A stretch of DNA of 35,116 nucleotides, from positions 1 to 35,116 of the forward strand of contig JAFUFE010000042.1 in the NCBI GenBank assembly GCA_017470085.1, given 5' to 3'. This document shows positions 18,097 to 25,992 of the stretch, one piece after another. This DNA comes from Treponema sp. (lineage in GTDB: Bacteria > Spirochaetota > Spirochaetia > Treponematales > Treponemataceae). The number at the start of each line of letters is the position of its first letter. Position 1 is the first letter of the stretch. The notes beneath the pieces are model-generated. The model was given only the letters and a program-made list of their open reading frames with translations. It was not told the DNA's origin and made no database searches. Position numbers and translations under genes: made by a program.

Positions 18097-18864
18097 TCAA
18101 ACAGTAGAGAAGCGGTCATCAAATGCACTTGCCCCATAACGCTTTTCAAACTGGCGCCGTGCGGCCGCCATATCTCTGTGGTATGGCGCCGTAATAGAAA
18201 GCGGTTCGCCCGTATCGGGATGTGCAACCATTATACAATACGCATGAAGCGCAAGCCGCGCGACGAGCGGCTGTTCGTCGGTTGTATTTCCGCGCCAGTG
18301 TGATTTGATAGCACTCAAATAGATCGGCGCGTCAGTTTTCCCATAGAGCGAATCACAGACAATATACACATTATGTGCTGCAAGATGAGCGCGGATTTGG
18401 TGTGTACGCCCAGTAATCGGCCGCGCTTCAATCCACGAATATTTTCCGCAATCGGCAATACGCGTAAAATCGGTAACTGCCGGTTTCCCATTCTGTCGGC
18501 TCACAACCGTACGGTGCTGTGTGTCCCCATCAGTACGCAGCGGCACGTCAACGTGGAGCGTCTGCCACGCCGGATGCCCATGAACAATACAGTGGTATAT
18601 TTTTTGAACGCTGTGCGCAGTAAACTGCCGCGAAAGGTTTCTATGGGCATCCGGCGTTCGGGCGTACAGAATAATTCCTGATGTGTCTTTGTCGATGCGG
18701 TGAACGGCATAGAGCTTCCCGAATTCTTTCTCTGCGATTACGTCAAGACGTGGCGCCGCGCTGTTATACCGATCGGCAGAAACCGACAGCCCAGAACGCT
18801 TGTTGAGCGCCACGAGCGCAGAATCCACAAAAAGCGTCGTGTAATCTGCCGGTTGTCTTGTCAT
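18097..18864 (-). CDS. RluA-family RNA pseudouridine synthase
   Basis: A 255-residue protein that should isomerise uridine in rRNA or tRNA. The catalytic block AVHRIDKDTSGIILYAR (~55-71) has the essential Asp of the HRLDxxTSG motif. ITGRTHQIRAHLA (~155) and DSLYG follow, as in RluA/RluC/RluD. It lacks an N-terminal S4 domain and starts almost at the catalytic fold. A longer in-frame reading exists upstream, but the ATG at 18864 is preferred: TATAAT lies exactly six bases before it, and the extra residues do not look like protein. The target uridine cannot be predicted. Confidence 0.88.
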   Translation of the reverse strand: MTRQPADYTTLFVDSALVALNKRSGLSVSADRYNSAAPRLDVIAEKEFGKLYAVHRIDKDTSGIILYARTPDAHRNLSRQFTAHSVQKIYHCIVHGHPAWQTLHVDVPLRTDGDTQHRTVVSRQNGKPAVTDFTRIADCGKYSWIEARPITGRTHQIRAHLAAHNVYIVCDSLYGKTDAPIYLSAIKSHWRGNTTDEQPLVARLALHAYCIMVAHPDTGEPLSITAPYHRDMAAARRQFEKRYGASAFDDRFSTV

Positions 18865-18870
18865 AGACGC

Positions 18871-18876
18871 ATTATA
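18871..18876 (-). promoter_or_regulatory. -10 box of pseudouridine synthase gene, predicted leaderless
   Basis: Perfect TATAAT on the minus strand, six bases before the ATG at 18864. The -35 is poor (CTGTTA at 17 bases). The 285-base stretch between this gene and the tRNA holds only an 8-bp hairpin CAAATGGC/GCCATTTG (18979-18999). Confidence 0.55.
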
Positions 18877-19149
18877 CCGTTTTCCCCGAACATTAACAGC
18901 TGCCCTGTTATGTGCTACCGCGCACCGTTCTGCACGCACTCCACTCGCCGGCGCTCGTATCGCTCCACAGAAGATTCGCAAATGGCGTCTTGCCATTTGG
19001 AGCACAGCGTAAGTCGTTTTCTGTAACACCTGTTCACGCAGTCTGCCGGTCGTAAGAAGTCGTATAAACAGCGTGATTCTTGACCAGCCCTGCTTCGATA
19101 CGTGCAGAGTTTATTTCCGCACAAATCAATTTTTATTTTTAATAATATC

Positions 19150-19221
19150 AGCGGCTGAGGGGAGTCGAACCCCCGTATCAACCTTGGGAAGGTCGTATAA
19201 TAGCCGTTATATGACAGCCGC
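19150..19221 (-). tRNA. tRNA-Gly (anticodon CCC)
   Basis: The minus strand folds as a cloverleaf: acceptor GCGGCTG (5' end 19221) pairs with CAGCCGC. The anticodon stem CGACC/GGTTG holds the loop TTCCCAA (anticodon CCC). The T arm GGGGG-TTCGACT-CCCCT ends before discriminator T at 19150. The 3' CCA is not encoded. The CCC anticodon reads GGG glycine codons. Confidence 0.93.
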
Positions 19222-19230
19222 GTGTTTTTT

Positions 19231-19259
19231 ATAATAATTGAAAGAGCGCCTTTTGACAA
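19231..19259 (-). promoter_or_regulatory. Promoter of tRNA-Gly
   Basis: On the minus strand TTGTCA (19259-19254), 17-base spacer, TATTAT (19236-19231), nine bases before the tRNA 5' end. Confidence 0.65.
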
Positions 19260-19387
19260 GTGGAAGGAATGTGTGTGCCTGACAGCCGTCGTTTTAAAAC
19301 ACTGTTTTTCCGCAGACAAAAAATGCCAGCCATGCGGTACAGATGACTGCGTTCTGCCACTGTCCCAAAGATGCGCTATTTTTGTTT

Positions 19388-19416
19388 TTGACAGAAGCAA
19401 TAAAAAATGTCATACT
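19388..19416 (+). promoter_or_regulatory. Promoter of acyl-CoA synthetase gene
   Basis: Consensus TTGACA (19388-19393), 17-base spacer, CATACT (19411-19416). The predicted leader is about 56 bases and carries an AAGGGG ribosome site before the ATG at 19479. Confidence 0.65.
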
Positions 19417-19478
19417 GAATGATACTGCAAACGACACCGGCAAAAACTACCGTAGCCGTTTAATCACAAGGGGATACT

Positions 19479-21176
19479 ATGGTCTTATACACTGACTACA
19501 TCGACGGTGATTCTCATTATTCTTCATATGAAAATTTGAAAAAAAATTACAAACTAAAAATACCGACTGATTTCAACTTTGCCTACGATGTGGTCGACCG
19601 CTATGCACAGGATGTACCTGAAAAACGCGCACTCGTATGGTGCGACGACAATGGTGAGGAAAAAATTTTTACGTTCGCAGAGATTGCCGCAGCATCACGG
19701 AAAACGGCAAATTTTTTACGTGCGCGCGGCATACACAAAGGAGACGCCGTCATGCTCATCTTGCGGCGGCGGTATGAGTTTTGGTTTTTTATGATGGCGC
19801 TCCACCGAATCGGCGCCATTGCCATTCCCGCAACCGATCAACTCTTGGAGAAAGACATCGAGTACCGCAATAACGCTGCGTCTATCAAGATGATTGTTTC
19901 TTATGATGCGCCTGAAGTGCAGAAAGAAATCGAAAACTCGCGCGCGGCATCTCCGTCAGTTATGGCATTGGTAACGGTCGGCCCTCCGCGTGATGGCTGG
20001 ATAGACTATCACACCGAATGTCAAAAATGTTCGAGCGAGTTTACCCGACCGTCAGGAGAATACGCTACGCGAAACGGCGACATCATGCTCATCTATTTCA
20101 CGTCGGGCACATCGGGATATCCCAAGATGGTGCAACACGATTTCACGTATCCGCTCGGACATATCGTGACGGCGCGCTATTGGCAGAACGTCATTGATGA
20201 CGGTCTGCACTTAACGGTAGCAGAAACGGGTTGGGGAAAAGCAGTGTGGGGCAAACTCTATGGCCAGTGGCTTGCAGGAACAGCGGTGTTCGCTTATGAT
20301 ATGACGAGTTTCAGCCCAGACAAAATACTATCAAAAATCGCCCATTACGGCATCACCACATTTTGCGCACCGCCCACTGTGTATCGCTATCTTATCCGAC
20401 AGGATATATCAAAATACGATTTGTCGTCGCTCAAGTACTGCGCCACAGCAGGAGAGGCGCTCAACGCAGAAGTTTACAATAAGTTTTATGAGCAAACAGG
20501 CATCAAAATAGTTGAAGCGTACGGGCAGTCTGAATCAAGCGTTATCGTGGGCAATTTTCCCGGCATGGACGTGCGCCCCGGCTCCATGGGAAAGCCAGCA
20601 CCGGGATACGATGTCGACATCATCAGCGCAACAGGCAAAAAGTGCGCACCGGAAGAAGTCGGTGAAATCGTGATCGATATTTCCCGGGGGAAACCGGTCG
20701 GACTATTCGTCGGCTACTATCGCGATGTTTCGCTCACCGCGGACGCGTTTGACAGCGGTTTGTATCACACCGGTGACACCGCGTACTTTGACACAGACGG
20801 CTACATCTGGTTCGTCGGTCGCACTGATGACATCATCAAAAGCTCTGGCTACCGCATCAGTCCGTTTGAAGTAGAAAGCGTCTTACAGCAGCATCCGGCG
20901 GTGCTGGAATGCGCGGTGACGGGCGTGGAAGATTCCCGACGCGGGCAACTGGTTAAAGCGACGATTGTGCTCACCGACGGTTATGAGCCGGGAAAACGGC
21001 TTGAACGCGAATTACAGGAGTTCGTTATCAGTCAGACGGCGAATTACAAACATCCGCGCATTATCGAATTTGTAGATGCGCTGCCAAAAACTATCAGCGG
21101 GAAAATCCGCCGCGTTGCCATACGCGAAAAAGACAATCAACCGCAGATAAAGAGCAAAGAGATGGGGAACCGCTAA
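19479..21176 (+). CDS. AMP-forming acyl-CoA synthetase, medium-chain (ACSM-like)
   Basis: A 565-residue cytoplasmic enzyme of the ANL superfamily that activates a carboxylic acid with ATP and then forms a CoA thioester. The AMP-binding loop YFTSGTSGYPKMVQH is at ~208-222. ETGWGKAVWGKLYGQWLAG is typical of the medium-chain/acetyl-CoA synthetase group. EAYGQSES (A5), YHTGDTAYFDTDGYIWFVGR (A7) and the hinge IIKSSGYRISPFEVE (A8) follow, with the catalytic Lys in LPKTISGKIRR (A10) near residue 540. Length is normal. It has its own promoter and AAGGGG site. Residues near the acyl pocket do not tell which acid is used. A decayed ABC-transporter fragment follows. Confidence 0.92.
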   Translation: MVLYTDYIDGDSHYSSYENLKKNYKLKIPTDFNFAYDVVDRYAQDVPEKRALVWCDDNGEEKIFTFAEIAAASRKTANFLRARGIHKGDAVMLILRRRYEFWFFMMALHRIGAIAIPATDQLLEKDIEYRNNAASIKMIVSYDAPEVQKEIENSRAASPSVMALVTVGPPRDGWIDYHTECQKCSSEFTRPSGEYATRNGDIMLIYFTSGTSGYPKMVQHDFTYPLGHIVTARYWQNVIDDGLHLTVAETGWGKAVWGKLYGQWLAGTAVFAYDMTSFSPDKILSKIAHYGITTFCAPPTVYRYLIRQDISKYDLSSLKYCATAGEALNAEVYNKFYEQTGIKIVEAYGQSESSVIVGNFPGMDVRPGSMGKPAPGYDVDIISATGKKCAPEEVGEIVIDISRGKPVGLFVGYYRDVSLTADAFDSGLYHTGDTAYFDTDGYIWFVGRTDDIIKSSGYRISPFEVESVLQQHPAVLECAVTGVEDSRRGQLVKATIVLTDGYEPGKRLERELQEFVISQTANYKHPRIIEFVDALPKTISGKIRRVAIREKDNQPQIKSKEMGNR

Positions 21177-21182
21177 CGGTCA

Positions 21183-21326
21183 CTGTTAGCCGCATCTGCC
21201 GCAGAAAACGTGTCAGGCGGAAAAAATCAGCGGATTGCCATTACGCGGGCGCTCATAAAAAACGCGCCAATCGCTGATTGTACTCTTGGATGAAATAATC
21301 GCACATAGTGATGCGGAAAGTGAACG
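21183..21326 (+). pseudogene. Remnant of an ABC transporter ATPase domain
   Basis: Just after the acyl-CoA synthetase, one frame reads AENVSGGKNQRIAITRALIK and NAPI. After a 4-base slip near 21273, a second frame reads IVLLDEIIAHSDAESERH. Together these are the ABC signature (LSGGQxQRxAIARAL) and the Walker B/D-loop (LLLDEATSALDAESE) of an MsbA-type exporter, in the correct order and spacing. The Walker A end and the rest of the gene are gone. This is a short relic, not a gene. Confidence 0.7.
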
Positions 21327-21331
21327 GCATA

Positions 21332-21363
21332 AAAAAACACGCACGGCACCGTGCGTGTTTTTT
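21332..21363. terminator. Bidirectional terminator between acyl-CoA synthetase and flaB
   Basis: CACGCACGG pairs with CCGTGCGTG, and the stem is extended by A6 and T6 on the two sides. It therefore works as an intrinsic terminator in both directions, 20 bases past the flaB stop and after the synthetase on the other strand. Confidence 0.85.
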
Positions 21364-21382
21364 GCATCATCCTGTGCTGCTA

Positions 21383-22243
21383 CTACTGTAACAACGTCAG
21401 AACATTCTGCGTTGACTGGTTCGCCTGCGCAAGCATCGCGGTACCGGACTGCGACAGGATATTGTTCTTTGTAAAGTCAACAATTTCTTTCGCCATGTTG
21501 GTATCGCGGATACGGCTTTCAGATGCCTGCAAGTTTTCCGCACCGATATCAAGACCGACCACCGCTTTTTCAAGACGATTTTGGTACGCACCCAGATCCG
21601 CGCGCTGCTTGTTGATTTTCTTAATCGCCTCATCAAGCGTACCGATTGCACGGTTCGCTTCCTCTGGCGTTTCAAGCGTCATGATTGATTCATCGCCGAT
21701 GTTGCGGAGCCCGAGTGCCATAGCAGACATCGTTCCGATGTACACCTGCGTGCGCTGATCCATGTTCGCGCCAATGTGGAACCACATTGAGCCAGTTACC
21801 ACGTTTTCACCAGTCGGACGAGCAAAACGTCCCGTCAACATGTTCATGCCGTTGAACTGGGCTGCACTTGCTATGCGGTCAATTTCAGCAATGAGCGAAG
21901 AAACCTCAACCTGAATCTGCATGCGGTCTTCCGCACTGTAGATGCCGTTCGAAGATTGCACGGCAAGTTCGCGGATACGCTGGATGATGTCAGTCGTTTC
22001 CTGCAGATAGCCTTCCGTCGTCTGGATAAAGGAAATGCCGTTCTGGGCATTCGTTGAAGCTTGATTCAAGCCACGAATCTGAGAACGCATTTTCTCTGAA
22101 ACAGCCAAACCGGATGCATCATCACCGGCGCGATTGATTTTCATGCCCGATGATAATTTTTCCATGTTTTTCTGTTTGCTGAGTTCCGTGAGCCCTTCGG
22201 CGCGCTGAGCGAACATTGCGCTCATATTGTGATTAATAACCAT
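21383..22243 (-). CDS. flaB: Periplasmic flagellar filament core flagellin FlaB
   Basis: A 286-residue spirochaete core flagellin, exactly the usual FlaB length. The conserved N-terminal D0/D1 helix begins [14 protein letters not shown] and includes [20 protein letters not shown] and [11 protein letters not shown]. The C-terminal helix has [19 protein letters not shown] and ends [14 protein letters not shown]. There is only a short variable centre, as expected for filaments kept in the periplasm. No signal peptide is present, in line with export by the flagellar type III apparatus. The ATG at 22243 has an AAGGAG site six bases upstream and a sigma-28 promoter. Which FlaB paralogue this is (FlaB1, 2 or 3) cannot be decided here. 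Confidence 0.96.
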   Translation of the reverse strand: MVINHNMSAMFAQRAEGLTELSKQKNMEKLSSGMKINRAGDDASGLAVSEKMRSQIRGLNQASTNAQNGISFIQTTEGYLQETTDIIQRIRELAVQSSNGIYSAEDRMQIQVEVSSLIAEIDRIASAAQFNGMNMLTGRFARPTGENVVTGSMWFHIGANMDQRTQVYIGTMSAMALGLRNIGDESIMTLETPEEANRAIGTLDEAIKKINKQRADLGAYQNRLEKAVVGLDIGAENLQASESRIRDTNMAKEIVDFTKNNILSQSGTAMLAQANQSTQNVLTLLQ

Positions 22244-22297
22244 ATCCATCTCCTTATGATGACAATCTGTGAGTGCTTCCGCCACCCTACACTTTGA

Positions 22298-22324
22298 CTA
22301 TCGGAGAATCAGAAAAAAAGTTAA
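22298..22324 (-). promoter_or_regulatory. Sigma-28 (FliA) promoter of flaB
   Basis: On the minus strand TTAA (22324-22321), 15-base spacer, TCCGATAG (22305-22298). The FliA consensus is TAAA-N15-GCCGATAA, so spacing is exact and 6 of 8 bases of the -10 match. It lies 55 bases before the start codon. Confidence 0.75.
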
Positions 22325-22465
22325 GCATTTTTTTATTTTTTTGCACGCATGTGTGCTGTTAAAAATTGCGCGGGATTTTTAGCTTTGCGCCTGCCGATAA
22401 AAAATCATTTTCGTGCGTGCACGAGCTCTCAATATTGAATGATTTCGCTTGAATCTTAATTTGCA

Positions 22466-23152
22466 CTAGTTAATCGTGCCTCGCTGTGGAACAGCTATCT
22501 GTACCTGCTGAACTCCAGCCGCATACGGGGCGACGGCATACGGTTCAAAATAAACCGTGAGCGTTTTTCCGTCATACGTGAAAATGCGATAATTGCTTTC
22601 ATCTGCGGAGGCTCCGTCCGCATACCATGCTTTTTCCCCTGAAAGCTGTTTTTGTAAGTCTGCCTGACAGATTTCCGCCAACTGCTCATAGGTAAAATCA
22701 TTGATGTCCGTAATCGTCAAAAAAGTGTTGTTTGTTTTGTCATACGTCACCGATGCGAGCGTTGTCATGCCGTGTGCGCCGCCGGTAAAGTTATACGTTC
22801 GGAGCAAAACACTGATATAACGATTGTTGTTGATAACCTGCTCGCCTATCACACTGTATTCAAATGGCGGAAGATCATCATTCTGCATTGCATTCATTTC
22901 TTTATGCGCACGATTCGACTCAATCCAATTCGTTTCCGCGCTCGACTTAAACTGATCAAAAGACACGAGTACGATTTGTTCAATGCGCTCATTCACTGTG
23001 TCATAGCCGTCAAATTGCGGATACTGAATATACGCCTCATAATAACGCGTCTGTTCTGCAATAGTCTGTTTGCGGTAATTAAGTGACTGGCAAGAAATCA
23101 TGAAGAGCGCACAGAGCACTCCGGTAAAAAATACACCTTTTTTTGCTATCAC
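22466..23152 (-). CDS. Lipoprotein with DUF3298/DUF4163-like (RsiV/PdaC-type) domain
   Basis: A 228-residue predicted lipoprotein. Translation is set to the GTG at 23152, which has AAGGAG seven bases upstream. It gives a short signal peptide, VFFTGVLCALFMISC, with the Cys as lipid anchor. A longer in-frame upstream reading lacks a ribosome site and would bury the signal peptide. The mature part contains YPQFDGYDTVNERIEQIV, RTYNFTGGAHGMTT (the family hallmark) and TYDKTNNTFLTITDINDF, which match the DUF4163-DUF3298 pair seen in anti-sigma factor RsiV and deacetylase PdaC. Those domains bind lysozyme or cell-wall material in characterised cases; here the ligand is unknown. Confidence 0.75.
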   Translation of the reverse strand: MIAKKGVFFTGVLCALFMISCQSLNYRKQTIAEQTRYYEAYIQYPQFDGYDTVNERIEQIVLVSFDQFKSSAETNWIESNRAHKEMNAMQNDDLPPFEYSVIGEQVINNNRYISVLLRTYNFTGGAHGMTTLASVTYDKTNNTFLTITDINDFTYEQLAEICQADLQKQLSGEKAWYADGASADESNYRIFTYDGKTLTVYFEPYAVAPYAAGVQQVQIAVPQRGTIN

Positions 23153-23414
23153 GTGATACTCCTTTGGAAAAGCCGATGACAACGGCAAAAACGCGGTTTT
23201 GTGTTCGTGCCGCAGACACACCAAAGCGCTCCATTGATAAACAACAAAACGCGGTGTACATCATCGCCTTGGTGCCACCACAAAACACATTATTTTGAAA
23301 ACTACCATATTATTATAATAAAAATGACGTGACATGTCAATGCATAATGCGACAGCTATTGACAACAGCCTGCCCCTATAAAATACGCCTGCTCCAGTCG
23401 CTTTTGGGGGGGAT

Positions 23415-23616
23415 GTTTAAAAATCCTGCTCAAATAGTGTGGTGTTTTTTAATTTCTACCTTGCTCGAAGCTCCGCTGCAATTCGCTCGAAGCTCCGCTG
23501 CAATTCGCTCACAAAAACTCGCGTATTGAGTGCGCACGCTCATTTCATTGCACCCACGCAAGAAGTGCCGCAATTTTTAAAACTGACGGTTCACTCATTG
23601 TTGCATTTTACAGAAC
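23415..23616. repeat. Multi-hairpin intergenic repeat, copy B
   Basis: Shares with copy A (12581) the blocks around GCTCGAAGCTCCGCTGCA, ACAAAAACTCGCGTATT and TTTTTAAAACTGACGGTTCA. It contains an internal exact 22-bp duplication at 23463-23484 and 23485-23506. It ends TTGTTGCATTTTACAGAAC, the same 19 bases that end copy C. Confidence 0.8.
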
Positions 23617-23759
23617 GTTTAAAATGCGCACTGAAATAGCGTGCGCATTTTAACTTCGAGTTTCTTTCAGAAACTCGTGTATCTACGTGTGCGCGAGACG
23701 CGCACCAATGCAACAACTCCCGAAACTGATGTTTCGCTCGTTGTTGCATTTTACAGAAC
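23617..23759. repeat. Multi-hairpin intergenic repeat, copy C, with four perfect stems
   Basis: Directly abuts copy B. It holds, in order: a perfect 13-bp stem (23619-23631 with 23641-23653); CGAGTTTCT-ttc-AGAAACTCG; GTGCGC...GCGCAC; and AATGCAACAAC...GTTGTTGCATT enclosing GAAAC-tgat-GTTTC. All arms are unmismatched, unlike the decayed copy A. Copies B and C fill most of the 663-base gap between the two lipoprotein genes. Confidence 0.8.
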
Positions 23760-23763
23760 ATAT

Positions 23764-23791
23764 TTTACAGAATAGGTTTTTCTGCTATACT
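23764..23791 (+). promoter_or_regulatory. Promoter of phosphatase-lipoprotein gene
   Basis: TTTACA (23764-23769), 16-base spacer, TATACT (23786-23791) with extended TGC. A GGAGG site precedes the ATG at 23816. Confidence 0.6.
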
Positions 23792-23815
23792 TTCTAGTGT
23801 TATGGAGGCACTTAC

Positions 23816-24919
23816 ATGAAAAGCACATTACGAAAACTGACAATCACTTTGTCCATCGTTACCAGTATAGCAGTCCTTATAGCAAGCTGTACCGGTACAT
23901 CAAAGACGGCCGATGTCCCCACAGTCAATACTCATATCGCGGAAATCGATAAATATGGCAACTGCGCACTTGCCGTACCAGAATCAGAATTCAGTGCATA
24001 CGGCTATGCCCCCGGCGATTTAACGACTGTGACCGTTGGGACGGTTACATTTGACGCACCCGTCGGTACAAATTACAGCGATGTCGACAACGGCAGTTTT
24101 CTTATTCGCGTAAACGGCGATACCGTGTCTATCGCCATAAATATGGGCAACTTTTCCCGTACAAGCGGCGGAGAAACAGGAACGCCGGTCACCATCACCT
24201 TGAAAGAAAAAGCAGGGTATCTCCAGCAATATGAAGTTCGCCAACTCAAACGGAGCGAATCCCGCGATGACTATGTTTCAGACGAAGTATTTGCCAATTT
24301 CCGCGCCGTGTCTGCTGGCAAGATTGCAGAAAACAGGCTTTACCGTTCTTGCAACCCAGTCCTTGCCGATGCGCGTGGACCATATGCGGCCGGTTTAGTT
24401 GAAGCGGCGCGCATTAAAACCGTGCTGAACCTTGCCGATTCCGAAGAGAGCGCCGTTTTGTCACAGGCGCCGTACTATGCCTCTCTGGCCGCGGACGATG
24501 CCGTTGTATTCTTAAATATGGGAGTTTCATTTACCGACCCTGACTTTATTGCTAAATTGTACGACGGACTTGTATTTTTGAGCCAACATCCCACCGGACC
24601 ATATCTGGTGCATTGCAATGAAGGCAAAGACCGTGCCGGTTTTGTCTCTGCACTACTCGAAGCGCTCAATGGCGCGACGCTTGCCGAAATGACTGCTGAC
24701 TACATGTTGAGTTTTGAGAATTACTACGGCGTACAGAAAGACACCGAACAATACACGGCTATCGGTCAGACGATTCCAAAGATGTTTACCCAATTAAATG
24801 ACGGCAAACGCGTTACCGACAAAAATGTGGCACACGTTGCAGAGCGATATGTGCTCCAGACAGTGGGAATTTCGCCTGCGCAACTTGCTGCGATTCGGAA
24901 CGCTCTTCAACAGCCTTGA
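23816..24919 (+). CDS. Lipoprotein with SAM-hydrolase-like N-domain and protein-tyrosine-phosphatase-like C-domain
   Basis: A 367-residue predicted lipoprotein (signal ending VLIASC, Cys25). Residues ~40-130 (IDKYGNCALAVPESEF, VDNGSFLIRVNGDTVSIAIN, MGNFSRTSGG) resemble the C-terminal domain of the SAM-hydroxide adenosyltransferase/chlorinase family. Residues ~155-330 are a phosphatase of the atypical dual-specificity type: FRAVSAGKIAENRLYRSCNP, then KTVLNLADSEES, and the P-loop HCNEGKDRAG, which has the Cys-x5-Arg catalytic signature. It would dephosphorylate tyrosine, phosphoinositide or another phosphomonoester outside the cytoplasm. The start has a GGAGG site. The pairing of domains is unusual; the N-domain match is weaker than the phosphatase match. 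Confidence 0.72.
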   Translation: MKSTLRKLTITLSIVTSIAVLIASCTGTSKTADVPTVNTHIAEIDKYGNCALAVPESEFSAYGYAPGDLTTVTVGTVTFDAPVGTNYSDVDNGSFLIRVNGDTVSIAINMGNFSRTSGGETGTPVTITLKEKAGYLQQYEVRQLKRSESRDDYVSDEVFANFRAVSAGKIAENRLYRSCNPVLADARGPYAAGLVEAARIKTVLNLADSEESAVLSQAPYYASLAADDAVVFLNMGVSFTDPDFIAKLYDGLVFLSQHPTGPYLVHCNEGKDRAGFVSALLEALNGATLAEMTADYMLSFENYYGVQKDTEQYTAIGQTIPKMFTQLNDGKRVTDKNVAHVAERYVLQTVGISPAQLAAIRNALQQP

Positions 24920-24945
24920 CCATCCCCGGTACTCCGTGCTACGAT
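24916..24945 (+). promoter_or_regulatory. Promoter of the CAT-anticodon tRNA
   Basis: TTGACC (24916-24921), which overlaps the phosphatase stop codon, 18-base spacer, TACGAT (24940-24945), 11 bases before the tRNA. Confidence 0.5.
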
Positions 24946-24956
24946 GTGTAGCTGTC

Positions 24957-25030
24957 GGGCCATTAGCTCAGTCGGTTAGAGCAGAGGACTCATAATCCTT
25001 TGGTCCTAGGTTCAAGTCCTAGATGGCCCA
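24957..25030 (+). tRNA. tRNA with CAT anticodon (Met elongator or Ile2)
   Basis: Acceptor GGGCCAT pairs with ATGGCCC. The D arm contains AGCTCAGTCGGTTAGAGC, the anticodon loop is CTCATAA (anticodon CAT), and the T loop is TTCAAGT with stem CCTAG/CTAGA-type pairing. The discriminator is A25030 and no CCA is encoded. G1-C72 pairing rules out the initiator. Overall sequence resembles tRNA-Ile2, whose wobble C is modified by TilS, as much as elongator Met. Accessory DNA begins immediately downstream. Confidence 0.92.
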
Positions 25031-25129
25031 AGTTCTGGCATGGTGAGATAAACACTAGGTTTTTATAATACAATCATTTATAAAGCATTCTGACCTTCAG
25101 GGGGATTGAAAATAGTAAGCAAACAGTAA

Positions 25130-25815
25130 GTGTTTTCTATTTTCTTCTTGGAAGAAGAAATAGATTTTACAGTACCACATCTTCAAAAATCAGTTCAATC
25201 AAAAGGCAAAACTGTACATAAATGGTATTGCTATTGGAATGATCCCATAGCGGCAAAATGCGGCAGAAAGTCTGCAAAGAGTGTAAGACACAGGCGGAAG
25301 CGTATGACCATGCGCGTGAGCGCAAATGTCAACCACTTCCTATTAGCCAAACAAGCGTAGCGAATATGCCTTTGTTTCCGCTTTGCTGCCCTTGTTCGCC
25401 CGGCAAAAAATCACCATCGCGAAAATCGCTGAATGGATGTACATGCTTAGCGGGCAGTAATATCGAGCTTATGGAAAAACTGGGAAAAAGCTCTGCTATC
25501 GAAATGCTTAAATGCAAGCGGTTCTTGCTGAATGTTTTTGTTGAGCGGTTTGGAAATCTTGAATTGCAAAACCTGACCGTGCCGATGGTGATTGATTTTC
25601 TTGCCGCTGATAAACATTCAGGCAGTTGGAAGAAGAATTTTCTGACGGCCGTAGGCGAAGTGTATGAAGGAGCACCGTTCATGGGTTTGCCGTATATTCC
25701 GATTCCGCATTTTCCAAAGTTCAGACGAAATAGCAACAAGAAAGATGTTTTCACGACTGATGAGCTGAACATTTTGTTTAAAATGAACGGCAAAATCAGA
25801 TTCTGCAATACTTGA
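25130..25815 (+). pseudogene. Tyrosine-type phage integrase, frameshifted and truncated
   Basis: Two frames make one broken integrase N-half. The first (from GTG 25130) reads FTVPHLQKSVQSKGKTVHKW then YCYWNDPIAAK, like the N-terminal arm-binding part of phage integrases. After a frameshift near 25255 the second frame continues QKVCKECKTQAEAYDHARE. It goes on through a SAM-like core-binding domain (KSSAIEMLKCKRFLLNVFVE, VPMVIDFLAADKHSGSWKKN) and ends at 25815 near TTDELNILFKMNGK, just where the catalytic domain should begin. The Arg-His-Arg-Tyr catalytic part is absent. It lies 100 bases after a tRNA, the normal place for an integrase, so it probably marks an old integration. Confidence 0.65.
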
Positions 25816-25958
25816 AAACGGCGAGTCTTAATACAGCCAGCCAGTTCGCAGAAAAGCTGCGTGTTACCGAAAAACCGATAAAACGCGATTTGCAATACCT
25901 TACCGAGAATGGACTTATCAAAAGGACTGCTCAGATAAAAAAGGCAAGTAGGAAATAA
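25797..25958 (+). pseudogene. 3' fragment encoding a winged-helix domain
   Basis: Overlapping the end of the integrase remnant, a different frame reads QILQYLKTASLNTASQFAEK, then LRVTEKPIKRDLQYLTENGL, and ends IKRTAQIKKASRK with TAA at 25956. This is the HTH tail seen at the C-terminus of RecG-like/AlbA_2 ATP-binding regulators and Fic-type proteins. There is no start and no preceding domain, so it is a joined fragment. Confidence 0.55.
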
Positions 25959-25992
25959 ACAAGTCATGTAAAAGGCCTACCTATTTATGGAA

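Noticed and set aside
18867-19029. A 55-residue N-terminal extension of the pseudouridine synthase.
   Set aside because: It would need an ATG upstream of the TATAAT box, has no ribosome site, and the added residues show no S4 domain or other family match.
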